A stretch of 32,151 nt of DNA from a bacterium (GCA_905221095.1 CAJNBV010000016.1:1-32151), one strand, 5' to 3'. Shown: positions 8,045 through 15,823, counted from the stretch's first letter. Program-made: numbers and translations. Notes: a model not told the origin generated them from the letters alone.

Positions 8045-8116
8045 TTCTTTATCTCCAATTTCTTTTTAGAAACTTGAACCATCTGGTATCGACGCCTCAC
8101 GTCCCTTACAACAATC

Positions 8117-8145
8117 ATTATAGCAGAGGTCAGTTTCAAGAACAA
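8117..8145 (-). promoter_or_regulatory. promoter of the small membrane protein gene
   Basis: Minus-strand TTGTTC (8145-8140), 17-bp spacer and an extended -10 TGCTATAAT (TATAAT 8122-8117). The leader is about 65 nt long. A 9-bp inverted repeat (TTGAACCAT 8074-8082 / ATGGTTCAA 8181-8189) spans the promoter. Confidence 0.75.
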
Positions 8146-8391
8146 GTGCTTTTGCCTATCTGGTCTCTATCTCGGTCTAAATGGTTCAATAATTAAGAAA
8201 AAAAGAAACCCAGTAGAATGAGCTTCTTCACTTTGCCAACTTAATAGTAATTTTTATCTACCACACTAAACTCAGCCAAATTTTAACACCAGGAATTATA
8301 TAGAACTCTAAAAATCACAAAATTCTATCAAATATATTAGGGGATGGAAAAACTCAATTTCAAGAGAAAAGGAAGTAAATTTTCCAACAGT
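8146..8391. other. AT-rich stretch without a visible gene
   Basis: Together with the promoter region this makes a gene-free gap of about 420 bp (8045-8465). I see no ORF with a ribosome-binding site, tRNA-like fold or repeated tRNA fragment in it. It marks the left edge of the AT-rich island. Confidence 0.5.
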
Positions 8392-8438
8392 AAAACGCAT
8401 AGTATCTAGTTTTTCAATAGCTGACACTATGCGTTTTT
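8392..8438. terminator. bidirectional terminator after the three-gene zinc-ribbon operon
   Basis: A 12-bp perfect stem (AAAACGCATAGT / ACTATGCGTTTT) with a 23-nt loop, 28 nt past the stop of the gene at 8466. The stem resembles the queA terminator stem. Confidence 0.8.
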
Positions 8439-8465
8439 ATATTTTAAAGACTTTTTTCCCAGCCT

Positions 8466-9359
8466 CTACTTCTCTTTAGATTCCAATTCTAATTTCTTAG
8501 CATCTCGATCAGAACGTAATTGAGTTAATTTCATTTCCTCTGCATCCAGTTGACTAGTATCTGGTTTTATACGATAATACACATCATCTGGATTCATAAG
8601 CATAGCTTCATATTGTTGACCCGAAAAAAGTCTGTCTTCATCATGATTAGTTTTATCTGTAAATTTTCCGTCATCCGATGGTTTCATGATTGTTCCCCCA
8701 GGAACTGCTACGACAATGAAACCACCCATTAATTCATTTTTTACATGCGCACTTACAGTCTCTACATATTCGAATTTAGAATTAGAACTTCTATTCTTCA
8801 AATGTGAGTGACTATTGTCTAATTCAATAATTGCTTCAGTTTGTTTATTATTAACTAACCATGTAGCTTGTATTTCCCCCGAATCATTGATAAGCCATTG
8901 ATTACCATTAGGTGAACGCCAAATACCTTTTAAACTAGATAAATCATTCTTTCTTATTGATTCAATATCTAGTTTTGGAACAAAAGTTTCTTCTTTTAGT
9001 TTATCTACAAGTTTCTCTGACTCAGTTATTTTGCTATCCAAATCAGTTAACTGATCTTTAATTTTTTGAATCTCCTCTTGTTTTTCTTTTTTTAATTGCT
9101 CTAATTGTTCTTGCTTCTTCTCTTCGTCAGTAGTAGAAGAAGTTGTTACCTGACTATTATTCTTTCCTACTATAGAATTCAACGAGAATCCAGCTATCCC
9201 AATAATTACTACAAGAGCAAGACAAATTCCTAAATAAAATTTTATATTTTTTGATTTTGAAATAATTTTCTGTTCAGAATGAGCTTCTGCTAATTCCGAT
9301 ACAGTCGGTTTACGACCATTAATTTCTTCAAAATGTTTGACCCATTCCTTATTATCCAT
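8466..9359 (-). CDS. membrane-anchored protein: N-terminal RKPT domain, coiled coil, DUF6287-like module
   Basis: A 297-residue protein of unknown function. Residues 1-30 form a short domain (W6, then HFEEINGRKPT) shared with the genes at 10510 and 13522. A membrane helix follows at about 40-61, then a Lys/Glu-rich coiled coil (about 79-124), then a module from 137 to about 265 that opens with DLSSLKGIWRSPNGNQ, contains VVAVPGG, and closes with DEDRL and VYYRI. That module resembles DUF6287 of streptococcal surface and lipoproteins, though the family call is from memory. With no signal cleavage site, the N-terminus should face the cytoplasm and the module the outside. It is the last gene of a three-gene operon, 10 nt after its neighbour. 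Confidence 0.85.
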   Translation of the reverse strand: MDNKEWVKHFEEINGRKPTVSELAEAHSEQKIISKSKNIKFYLGICLALVVIIGIAGFSLNSIVGKNNSQVTTSSTTDEEKKQEQLEQLKKEKQEEIQKIKDQLTDLDSKITESEKLVDKLKEETFVPKLDIESIRKNDLSSLKGIWRSPNGNQWLINDSGEIQATWLVNNKQTEAIIELDNSHSHLKNRSSNSKFEYVETVSAHVKNELMGGFIVVAVPGGTIMKPSDDGKFTDKTNHDEDRLFSGQQYEAMLMNPDDVYYRIKPDTSQLDAEEMKLTQLRSDRDAKKLELESKEK

Positions 9360-9369
9360 CTATTTCCTC

Positions 9370-10500
9370 CTAATTACGTTTTAACTGAACTTGATTAACT
9401 CCACCAACTCCAATTTTTAGATTTCCTTGATCATCTTTCTCATATGTTCCAGAAATTTTATCTCCAATTCCAGGAACTGCTACTGGTAAATTAATCTCAA
9501 TTTTTTGATTAATCCAATCAACGCTACCTTGGAATTTTTGGCTTTTACCTAATACTAAGATTTCTCCATCTACATGAACAAATAAAATATTTAATTTTAA
9601 TTCCGCAGCACCTTTCATACCTAATGAATAACTTCCATCTGCTGAATGAGTTGTATAGAAAATTCCACCTAAGAATAAAGCTATTAGAACTGCAATAGTT
9701 AATAATATTTTAGTAACTCCCCCTATCATACTTGATATTAGAGAAAAACTAGCGCTCTTATCTAACGATTGATTAAATGTAAAATCAGATTGTTGTTCTT
9801 GATGAATATCATTTCTATGCTCTCCAGTAGATACTACTGATAAAAACTTATCAAAAATAGATACAATTTTAGGTGTAGGTGTAGTAATTAATAAAAGAAA
9901 GATAATTGATAAAATTACAGTCCAACCAACAGATGAATAAAAGAATATAAATGAAAAAATTAAATCAACAATAGATATATATAATAGCAAAAGTGTATTT
10001 TTAAAATAGCTATTTCCGGTTAATTTACGCGTAAAAAATATTAAAATCCCTAAAAAATACAATTTTCCTACTGACATAATCATTCGTAACAGATTAAAGT
10101 CACTAAGGTTTAAAAATATTGTATTAATTATAATAAAAATAGATATAACTCTAAGTAAATTTAAAATAATTTTGTGATACTTGCTTCGGCTATATACTGG
10201 CTCTTCACTGATAAAGATATTAAATTTTTCAAGTTTAGATTGAGTCCAATATACTAGAAAATCTGTTTGAGTCTTTGCTGTTTTTGCGTATTTCTGAGAA
10301 CCTTTCACAAAAGAAGTAAAGTAATTAGGATCTACTTTCTTTATTACAATACTATTTTTTCCACATTTACTACAATAATTTTCAGACATTATCTTTCTAG
10401 AACAGTTTGAACAGTAGATGATTGAATCTGACTCGTGTAGAATGTTTTGAACAGACTCATTCTTTTTCAATTTTTTGTAATAAAATTCATTCCCGTTCAC
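9370..10500 (-). CDS. zinc-ribbon multi-spanning membrane protein of unknown function
   Basis: A 376-residue protein with a cytoplasmic zinc ribbon near the N-terminus (C30, C33, C43, C46 in CSNC...YCSKCG). Hydrophobic segments lie at about 111-130, 139-157, 167-187, 191-206 and 263-283. The C-terminal domain (about 284-376), rich in beta-type sequence (INLPVAVPGIGDKISGTYEK), would lie on the far side of the last helix. A hydrophilic loop separates the fourth and fifth helices. No family is recognised beyond the ribbon. It is 9 nt after the upstream zinc-ribbon gene and 10 nt before the coiled-coil gene, so the three are co-transcribed. Base composition is very AT-rich. Confidence 0.85.
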   Translation of the reverse strand: MNGNEFYYKKLKKNESVQNILHESDSIIYCSNCSRKIMSENYCSKCGKNSIVIKKVDPNYFTSFVKGSQKYAKTAKTQTDFLVYWTQSKLEKFNIFISEEPVYSRSKYHKIILNLLRVISIFIIINTIFLNLSDFNLLRMIMSVGKLYFLGILIFFTRKLTGNSYFKNTLLLLYISIVDLIFSFIFFYSSVGWTVILSIIFLLLITTPTPKIVSIFDKFLSVVSTGEHRNDIHQEQQSDFTFNQSLDKSASFSLISSMIGGVTKILLTIAVLIALFLGGIFYTTHSADGSYSLGMKGAAELKLNILFVHVDGEILVLGKSQKFQGSVDWINQKIEINLPVAVPGIGDKISGTYEKDDQGNLKIGVGGVNQVQLKRN

Positions 10501-10509
10501 AACTATCTC

Positions 10510-11079
10510 CTATTCAAACATCTTCCCACAACAAGCACAAAATGAATTGGTACCTGATTGTTCTACTTCACAAAGCTCACATGATTTACGTGTATTTTTT
10601 TCATGTTTTTCTAACACTTGTACATTGTTACCACATACTGCACAAAAACGATCATCTATTCCAATAGAAGCTCCACATGAAAGGCATGATTTTCCATCTG
10701 AAATCATTTCTGAAAGCAACTTTTTCTTATGATAATTTTCAATATTAAGTTTTACTATAGAATCAATATTTTTCGATACATCTATAGATTTCCCATGGAT
10801 ACTATTTTGGTAAACATACAGACCCAACTCAAAAAACGCTTGGGCTAAATCCTGATCTAATAATTGAACTTCCTGCTTTAACAAACGAGTTTCATGATTA
10901 TTTCCTAATTTTATTTCTTGAAGAGTCTTTGTATTTTTTGCTTCATTTCCAGTCTCCTTGGATCTATCTACTTCTTCAAATATAAATTCTCCAGACTCAC
11001 TAGCTTTTGAAAACTCCTCTGGAGTTGGTTTACGACCATTTTCCTCTTCAAACTTTTCTAACCATTCTTCTTTTTTCAT
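10510..11079 (-). CDS. cytoplasmic protein with N-terminal RKPT domain and two C-terminal zinc ribbons
   Basis: A 189-residue soluble protein of unknown function and first gene of the operon. Residues 1-32 are the shared N-terminal domain (EEWLEKFEEENGRKPTPEEF). A helical middle follows, then two zinc ribbons: C132/C135 with C146/C149, and C167/C170 with C181/C184. There is no membrane segment. It is the only RKPT-domain protein here that is soluble, so it could be a cytoplasmic partner or competitor for whatever that domain binds. It has a strong GGAGG ribosome-binding site. Confidence 0.87.
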   Translation of the reverse strand: MKKEEWLEKFEEENGRKPTPEEFSKASESGEFIFEEVDRSKETGNEAKNTKTLQEIKLGNNHETRLLKQEVQLLDQDLAQAFFELGLYVYQNSIHGKSIDVSKNIDSIVKLNIENYHKKKLLSEMISDGKSCLSCGASIGIDDRFCAVCGNNVQVLEKHEKNTRKSCELCEVEQSGTNSFCACCGKMFE

Positions 11080-11173
11080 TAAAATAACCTCCTACATATT
11101 AGTGTTATAGTTTATTTTCATAGAAGCATTTAAACAATTTCTAAACTCAAAATATACACTAATTCTATTTAAT

Positions 11174-11201
11174 ATACTACCATAAATTACAATTTTTTCA
11201 A
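11174..11201 (-). promoter_or_regulatory. promoter of the three-gene zinc-ribbon operon
   Basis: Minus-strand TTGAAA (11201-11196), 16-bp spacer, extended -10 TGGTAGTAT (TAGTAT 11179-11174), leader about 85 nt. A weaker TATAAC lies closer to the gene. Confidence 0.5.
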
Positions 11202-11514
11202 CTTTTTTATAAGTATTAATAATCAAAATCAAACTCTGTTCTTGAGAATACAACCCAATAAAAAATTATTTCTAAACTTACTAATTTATGATTTAGTTCC
11301 ATAACAATTATTGTATGAGAATCATTCGTCACTCTTCCTAATCTAACTTGTAAAATATATAAAAATGAACAATCTACAACTCCCTAACATGGGATAGTAG
11401 ATTTGTTCATTTTCAACAAATTCAATTTTGTATATAATCATGAAATTTATAATTAATAGAATATAAATCAAATCAAGTATATAATAAATATCGAAAAACT
11501 AAAATAACTTTATT
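11202..11514. other. AT-rich intergenic stretch with one long hairpin
   Basis: No gene is visible. Its one clear structure is the hairpin at 11361-11414. Confidence 0.5.
11361..11414. terminator. long hairpin, likely bidirectional terminator
   Basis: Outer stem AATGAAC-AATCTAC pairs with GTAGATT-(T)-GTTCATT, and an inner CCC/GGG closes a small loop. A and T runs flank it. It lies about 100 nt downstream of the stop of the minus-strand gene at 11515. Confidence 0.7.
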
Positions 11515-11895
11515 TCATCTCTTAGCAGGAGTCTTATAAACTTTTAATCCTCCATTATCTTGTACTTCGACTTTGTACCCTGCTTTTTTCAATTCTATAG
11601 CCGTTTTTTTAGCTATTTTATCCTTATCATCACTTGAAAATTCCCAGTACGGAACAGATTTTTTAGCTATACTAGAAGATTTAAAAATATCTGATCCCAT
11701 CCATACATGGAAGTAAGTTCTTAATTTACGATCAGAAAAAATTCCCCCACCATCATAAACAATAGATTTGGGCTTATTTTTAAATTCATGCAAAACATAT
11801 TTCTTATAGTTTTTGTGTAACTGCTCTCTTTGAGCAGTTGTCATCACTAATTTACTAGCATGGATTTTTGCTGTTTTCGATGAATAATAGTACAT
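11515..11895 (-). CDS. 126-residue hypothetical protein
   Basis: I do not recognise a family. The product is basic and soluble (starts MYYYSSKTAKIHASKLVMTT), with a central stretch IVYDGGGIFSDRKLRTYFHVWMG region and a C-terminal KKAGYKVEVQDNGGLKVYK that reads like an alpha-beta fold. No cysteine pairs, signal peptide or membrane segment are present. The start at 11895 is chosen for the strong GGGAGG site 7 nt upstream; the frame opens nine codons earlier without one. It is a single gene with its own near-consensus promoter, between the zinc-ribbon operon and a divergent zinc-ribbon gene. Confidence 0.75.
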   Translation of the reverse strand: MYYYSSKTAKIHASKLVMTTAQREQLHKNYKKYVLHEFKNKPKSIVYDGGGIFSDRKLRTYFHVWMGSDIFKSSSIAKKSVPYWEFSSDDKDKIAKKTAIELKKAGYKVEVQDNGGLKVYKTPAKR

Positions 11896-11921
11896 GTAAG
11901 CGCCTCCCTCTAAACGGATCA

Positions 11922-11950
11922 ATTATATCATACTATCATCTTTAGGTCAA
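11922..11950 (-). promoter_or_regulatory. promoter of the 126-residue protein gene
   Basis: Minus-strand TTGACC (11950-11945), 17-bp spacer, extended -10 TGATATAAT (TATAAT 11927-11922), followed by a short leader with GGGAGG. This is a strong promoter by sequence. Confidence 0.85.
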
Positions 11951-12051
11951 TTATAAAATAGTAAATATAGGTGGGGTAATATTGTAAAAATATACGCCAA
12001 ATATACTATAAATAGATATCTTTGTGCTTTCATTATTACAAAATAATTAGC

Positions 12052-12080
12052 TTGTTAAATTGTATACGAAATGATATAAT
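12052..12080 (+). promoter_or_regulatory. promoter of the zinc-ribbon/propeller-like gene
   Basis: TTGTTA (12052-12057), 17-bp spacer, extended -10 TGATATAAT (TATAAT 12075-12080). Confidence 0.8.
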
Positions 12081-12111
12081 TTAAAAAATATAATTTAAGG
12101 AGATTCCTTCT

Positions 12112-13338
12112 ATGAATCAGTGTAAAAATTGTCAAATCGAATTTGATGAATCTCATAACTTTTGTTCTAAATGTGGTTCTAGATTAGAAAAGTTAGTGAA
12201 GTATGAGACTCTGGGTACAGAATACTTTTTGAATCATTCAAGAAGAGGAAGGATATTCCAGAATCATGATGGAAGAAGTTCACATTTTAGAAGATTTATT
12301 TATAATGACAATCACTATTATATAAGTGAAGGTAAACTTTGGAAAGAGGAAATTATTTCTGGAAACAGAACCCTCTTGGCAGAATTAGATAGTAGCTACC
12401 AAAATGGAGTTAATAATATTCATGACTTATTTTTATTTGTAAATAAAGATGGCATCATAATTTATTCTCTAGGATTGGAGTATCTATATTATTTTCCTCA
12501 TAATTCATTATTAGGTAAAAATTATTGTAATATAATTTCCAAAAAAGATACACAATCAGTAGGAAGTATTTATATATGTGATAATTTAATATTCTATTCT
12601 TTAGAGAATTATGATAATGAAGAAATAGACTTAGACGAACAATTCGAAAATTTTGGTTACTTACCACAATTAATAACTAAAAACAATAGTAGTATCGAAA
12701 AATTCGATATTCTTACTGGACAAAATGAAACCATCTTCTCTTCAATTTATCTAGGTGAAGTATACATTGACCCTGTATCGTTTAAGACAAGTACTCCAAT
12801 ATGTAGTAACAAAGATTACGCTGTTTTCCCCATAAGTATTTATAACGTTTTGGGAGAAGAAGAAATCGATTATACAAAACCTAAAGAAGTGATTGTCTTA
12901 TTTAATTTAAATACTAAAGAAATGCAAATGTTGCAAACTGAAACATTAGACCGAGAGTTTCTATTCTTTGATTCACAGCGAAATCACATTTGGTATTCAA
13001 TAGAAAATAATACTTATCAAAAATATGATATTGCGTCAGATACTACAGAAGAATTTACACTAAAATATGGTTCAAAACTTTCATATTTTGATGGTATTGA
13101 AGCATTTGAGGTTGATCAATACTCGATTTATAGACTTAATAATGATGGTTCTAAATCTGAAAATTTAAGAACCGATTCTTATTTTAATCTAAGAGATGAT
13201 TCGTTCTTCAAAACAGATAAATGGCTAATGGTTCAAGGAGAAGGTAATCCTGGAGTTACTGAAGAATATCTTTATTTTGAAAAAGGAGCAAATAGTCCTA
13301 CCTATAAATCAGTTTTTGATTTCAAGAGTCAATTATAA
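12112..13338 (+). CDS. zinc-ribbon protein with a long repeat-like beta domain
   Basis: A 408-residue soluble protein of unknown function. The first 21 residues are a zinc ribbon (C4, C7, C18, C21). The rest is rich in short beta strands that recur in a W/Y/F-dominated pattern (HYYISEGKLW, LFLFVNKDGIIIYS, NHIWYSIENNTYQKYD, QYSIYRLNNDG), which suggests a beta-propeller or DUF5050-like fold. That is inference from strand pattern only. There is no signal peptide or membrane helix, so it should act in the cytoplasm. It is the only plus-strand gene of the island. A GGAG site precedes the ATG, and it ends at a bidirectional terminator. Confidence 0.85.
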   Translation: MNQCKNCQIEFDESHNFCSKCGSRLEKLVKYETLGTEYFLNHSRRGRIFQNHDGRSSHFRRFIYNDNHYYISEGKLWKEEIISGNRTLLAELDSSYQNGVNNIHDLFLFVNKDGIIIYSLGLEYLYYFPHNSLLGKNYCNIISKKDTQSVGSIYICDNLIFYSLENYDNEEIDLDEQFENFGYLPQLITKNNSSIEKFDILTGQNETIFSSIYLGEVYIDPVSFKTSTPICSNKDYAVFPISIYNVLGEEEIDYTKPKEVIVLFNLNTKEMQMLQTETLDREFLFFDSQRNHIWYSIENNTYQKYDIASDTTEEFTLKYGSKLSYFDGIEAFEVDQYSIYRLNNDGSKSENLRTDSYFNLRDDSFFKTDKWLMVQGEGNPGVTEEYLYFEKGANSPTYKSVFDFKSQL

Positions 13339-13384
13339 TTAGTACTTATTATATTCGTATTCATTTCACTTTTTAACCATACAA

Positions 13385-13427
13385 AAAACGAGAAACATGC
13401 TCTATACTTAGAGATGTTTCTCGTTTT
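13385..13427. terminator. bidirectional terminator
   Basis: Perfect 14-bp stem (AAAACGAGAAACAT / ATGTTTCTCGTTTT) with an inner CTCTA-type pairing. It separates the convergent genes at 12112 (+) and 13522 (-). Confidence 0.9.
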
Positions 13428-13521
13428 CTATTTTATCTTGATTTAATCATTCCTTATTTTTAAAGGATTGTTTTCCCTTTAAAGATTAGTTTAAATTGAA
13501 CTTCAATATCTACTTACTCAA

Positions 13522-14856
13522 CTACTCATCCACTCTATATAAGACATTAGGATCCGTAAAAAGATCAGCCTTACCCAATATATCAATTCTATCTTTATTA
13601 ATATCTGTGTGGCTATCTTTTTGAAGTCCAGCAGGTATTAAAGATATAGTTTGATAAGTATTCTGCGTTTTACCCTCTATAGTTATTATTATAGAACTAA
13701 AAGTAACATCTATCGAAGTGATTCTTCTACCATTTGAGCTATTTTCATCAAAGTAAACTAAACCATCTTCATCAATTTTTAGACTTCTTTGATACTGACT
13801 TGGTTTAGAAGACCATTTACCAGCTATAGAAGAATAGTTTCCTTTAACAAGTTCTCTTATATCAACCTTAGATGTGTTTGCAGTTCTTTCAATAAACTGA
13901 TCCGTCTCAGAATAATACATAACTTCATAAGTCTCATCATATATTCTATCATATTTTAAATCTGAATTTTCAAATTCAATTCCTCTAGGTATAAATATAA
14001 AAGTGTGCAAGGAAGATGAACCATCTTGATACTCTAGATTTCCTGATAAAGTACCTTTAGATATCTCGTGAAAATTAAAACGACCATTTAAAGTAGTATC
14101 AATAGTGATATTCTGATTAAATATTTTTAAATCCTCATGCTTAAACTGACTTTTTTCTCTAGCATTTTTACCATTTATCAATGATAAGCCATCTTGATCA
14201 AATGTTATTCTCCCCTTCCTATTTTCACTTACCCAACTTCCTATAACACTTTGATAATTTCCATCAGATAATTCATCAAGATTCATTGATATTAAATGTT
14301 TTACATCAAATAAATTCCATTTTGCTTTTGATATGAGTTCACTTGATAATTTGTGACTAGATACATCTAATTTCTTAACAGAACCAAACTGAACTTCATA
14401 AATACCTATAATATCATATTCTTCTTTGCTATCTTTAAATGCTATGTACAGTTCATCCTTATTATCGCCATCGCTATCTATCTTAGCATAAGATGGTTTA
14501 CGGCTAGGCTGTTCTATAATTATTTTATAATCACTTCCATCACTTTTATTTTTAATTGCATTTTTATACTCTTTAATAACCGTGTCATACTTCTCATTAT
14601 TCTGAGAATACATCATTTTATTGTATTCAGATCTAAAAAAAGGAAATAATAAAACAGCAATCACTATAAAAATAAGACTTATTACTATTACGTTACGAGC
14701 TTTTTTACTTGGTCGTCTATTTGTAACATGATACAAAATTTTATCGAAGAAATTCATTTTAATTTCTCCTTGTTGCATAGCCAAATGAATTTCCTCTATA
14801 GTTGGTTTTCTATTATTTATTTCTTCAAAATATCGTATCCATAATTTCTTTATCAT
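13522..14856 (-). CDS. membrane-anchored protein: N-terminal RKPT domain and two DUF6287-like modules
   Basis: A 444-residue protein of unknown function. Residues 1-31 are the shared N-terminal domain (W6, then YFEEINNRKPT). A single membrane helix lies at about 55-73. Residues 125-136 (KIDSDGDNKDEL) form a DxDxDG calcium-type loop as in FG-GAP/VCBS repeats. Two copies of the W module follow: about 193-323 (GNYQSVIGSWVS ... IFIPRGIEF ... YDRI) and 331-442 (GNYSSIAGKWSS ... SLIPAGLQ ... KDRI ... LYRV). The topology is cytoplasmic N-terminus and extracellular modules. GAGGAG precedes the ATG. It is separate from, but built like, the gene at 8466. Confidence 0.86.
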   Translation of the reverse strand: MIKKLWIRYFEEINNRKPTIEEIHLAMQQGEIKMNFFDKILYHVTNRRPSKKARNVIVISLIFIVIAVLLFPFFRSEYNKMMYSQNNEKYDTVIKEYKNAIKNKSDGSDYKIIIEQPSRKPSYAKIDSDGDNKDELYIAFKDSKEEYDIIGIYEVQFGSVKKLDVSSHKLSSELISKAKWNLFDVKHLISMNLDELSDGNYQSVIGSWVSENRKGRITFDQDGLSLINGKNAREKSQFKHEDLKIFNQNITIDTTLNGRFNFHEISKGTLSGNLEYQDGSSSLHTFIFIPRGIEFENSDLKYDRIYDETYEVMYYSETDQFIERTANTSKVDIRELVKGNYSSIAGKWSSKPSQYQRSLKIDEDGLVYFDENSSNGRRITSIDVTFSSIIITIEGKTQNTYQTISLIPAGLQKDSHTDINKDRIDILGKADLFTDPNVLYRVDE

Positions 14857-14890
14857 TAGTACTCTCCTCTTTCATTACTAATATCAAAAT

Positions 14891-15180
14891 TTATATACTG
14901 TGGAATAACTCTATAAATTCACTAAATATTAAGATGTCATTATTATCTATTTGAAATATCTACAATATACTAATGATTTTGACTAAACTACATGAAGTTA
15001 TTCCAACCAGTATTCAGCACAAACTTATCTAAACTTACTTATTATCATACCATCATTTACTATTTTTCTCAATATAATTAATAAAGTTATAATTAAATTT
15101 TTGCTAAAATTTTTATCTACTCTACGTTTAATCAATCTTCCCAAATCTTTATCATACCTATTTTTAAACTCATGAGTCAA
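14891..15180 (-). pseudogene. decayed RelE/YafQ-type toxin gene
   Basis: Three frames are needed to read it. The first (from a TTG at 15180) gives THEFKNRYDKDLGRLIKRRVD... and stops after ISKFR, where this family continues Arg-Asp-His. A +1 shifted frame then gives VLNTGWNNF and SQNH-YIVD with two stops, recalling the family's W...HI.P..L..Y. A third frame gives IDNNDILIFSEFIELFHSI, recalling the terminal ...(R)TG(S/T)HSELF. The gene cannot make a toxin. It follows the broken antitoxin gene by about 115 bp. The family call rests on motif resemblance across broken frames. Confidence 0.65.
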
Positions 15181-15294
15181 TATTCTCTTTTACCATTCTT
15201 TCAAAATATCATCTACACTTTCAGAAGAAATTTTAATTCAACTCTTCTTATATTTTTCAAGACCAGTTTTCAAATAATTTTGAATCTCAAGATT

Positions 15295-15479
15295 CTATTC
15301 GCTTACATCTCTAGTTCTAATATAATCTCCATTTCCCAATTCTGTTTCAAAATCATGATCTAGTTTAAACATAATTAGAAATTTCTTAACAGCAGCCGAC
15401 ACATCTAAATCCATTTCATTAAAAATATCAGTTGCTTCTTGTTTAGCTTCTCATCTACTCTCACAGCAATCGTTGGCAT
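15295..15479 (-). pseudogene. frameshifted RelB/DinJ-type antitoxin gene
   Basis: From the ATG at 15479 (AAGGAG upstream) the frame reads MPTIAVRVDEKLN and soon stops. Shifting by one base near 15441-15445, where an A appears lost from an A-run (T on the plus strand), restores a full antitoxin-like sequence: EATDIFNEMDLDVSAAVKKF, then LIMFKLDHDFETEL, ending RDVSE. The N-terminal ribbon-helix-helix start (IAVRVDEK) is typical of RelB/DinJ. With the toxin remnant downstream this is a dead toxin-antitoxin pair. A possible promoter (TTGAAA-16-TATACA) lies upstream. Confidence 0.82.
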
Positions 15480-15560
15480 AATATTTCTCCTTTATTTTTT
15501 GTATATCTATTGTGTTACTTTTTTCAATACATTTCAATTATTTCGTTCAATAACTACAAA

Positions 15561-15593
15561 ATAAAATAGACCAGTTTCCTGATCTACTTTATT
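15561..15593 (-). terminator. terminator downstream of tRNA-Thr
   Basis: Minus-strand stem TAGATCAG-GAAA-CTGGTCTA (one G-T pair) extended by AATAAA/TTTTATT and followed by TTTT. It lies about 120 nt past the tRNA and ahead of the broken antitoxin gene. Confidence 0.75.
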
Positions 15594-15710
15594 CTATATA
15601 AATCATGAATTGTCAAAAAATACCCACTCAATCTTCAAAAACTAACTTGTAATAATTGATCTTAGACTAACACTTTAAATATTCTATGTTTTTCTCTAAC
15701 TTACTTCTAA

Positions 15711-15783
15711 TGCCGATTGCAGGGTTTGAACCTGTGACCTAGGCTTTACGAGTGCCTTGCTCTACCAACTGAGCTAAATCGGC
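15711..15783 (-). tRNA. tRNA-Thr (anticodon CGT)
   Basis: The 73-nt gene folds as a cloverleaf: acceptor GCCGATT/AATCGGC, D arm GCTCAGTTGGTAGAGC, anticodon loop CTCGTAA (T before CGT, A after), T loop TTCAAAC, discriminator A. The CCA end is not encoded. Mismatches sit at the base of the anticodon and T stems (A-A and A-C). It reads ACG codons. A strong promoter lies immediately upstream. Its 3' end faces the AT-rich island. Confidence 0.95.
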
Positions 15784-15795
15784 TATTACACTTAC

Positions 15796-15823
15796 AGTAT
15801 AGCACTCTGAGAATAGATGTCAA
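15796..15823 (-). promoter_or_regulatory. tRNA-Thr promoter
   Basis: Minus-strand TTGACA (15823-15818), 16-bp spacer, extended -10 TGCTATACT (TATACT 15801-15796), 12 nt before the tRNA 5' end. Confidence 0.9.

Noticed and set aside
8045..8465. Attachment-site copy of the tRNA-Thr 3' end at the left edge of the island
   Set aside because: No stretch matching the T arm and acceptor end of the tRNA was seen by eye.
15172..15363. 63-codon plus-strand frame
   Set aside because: It has no ribosome-binding site and lies opposite the decayed toxin-antitoxin genes, which explain the sequence better.
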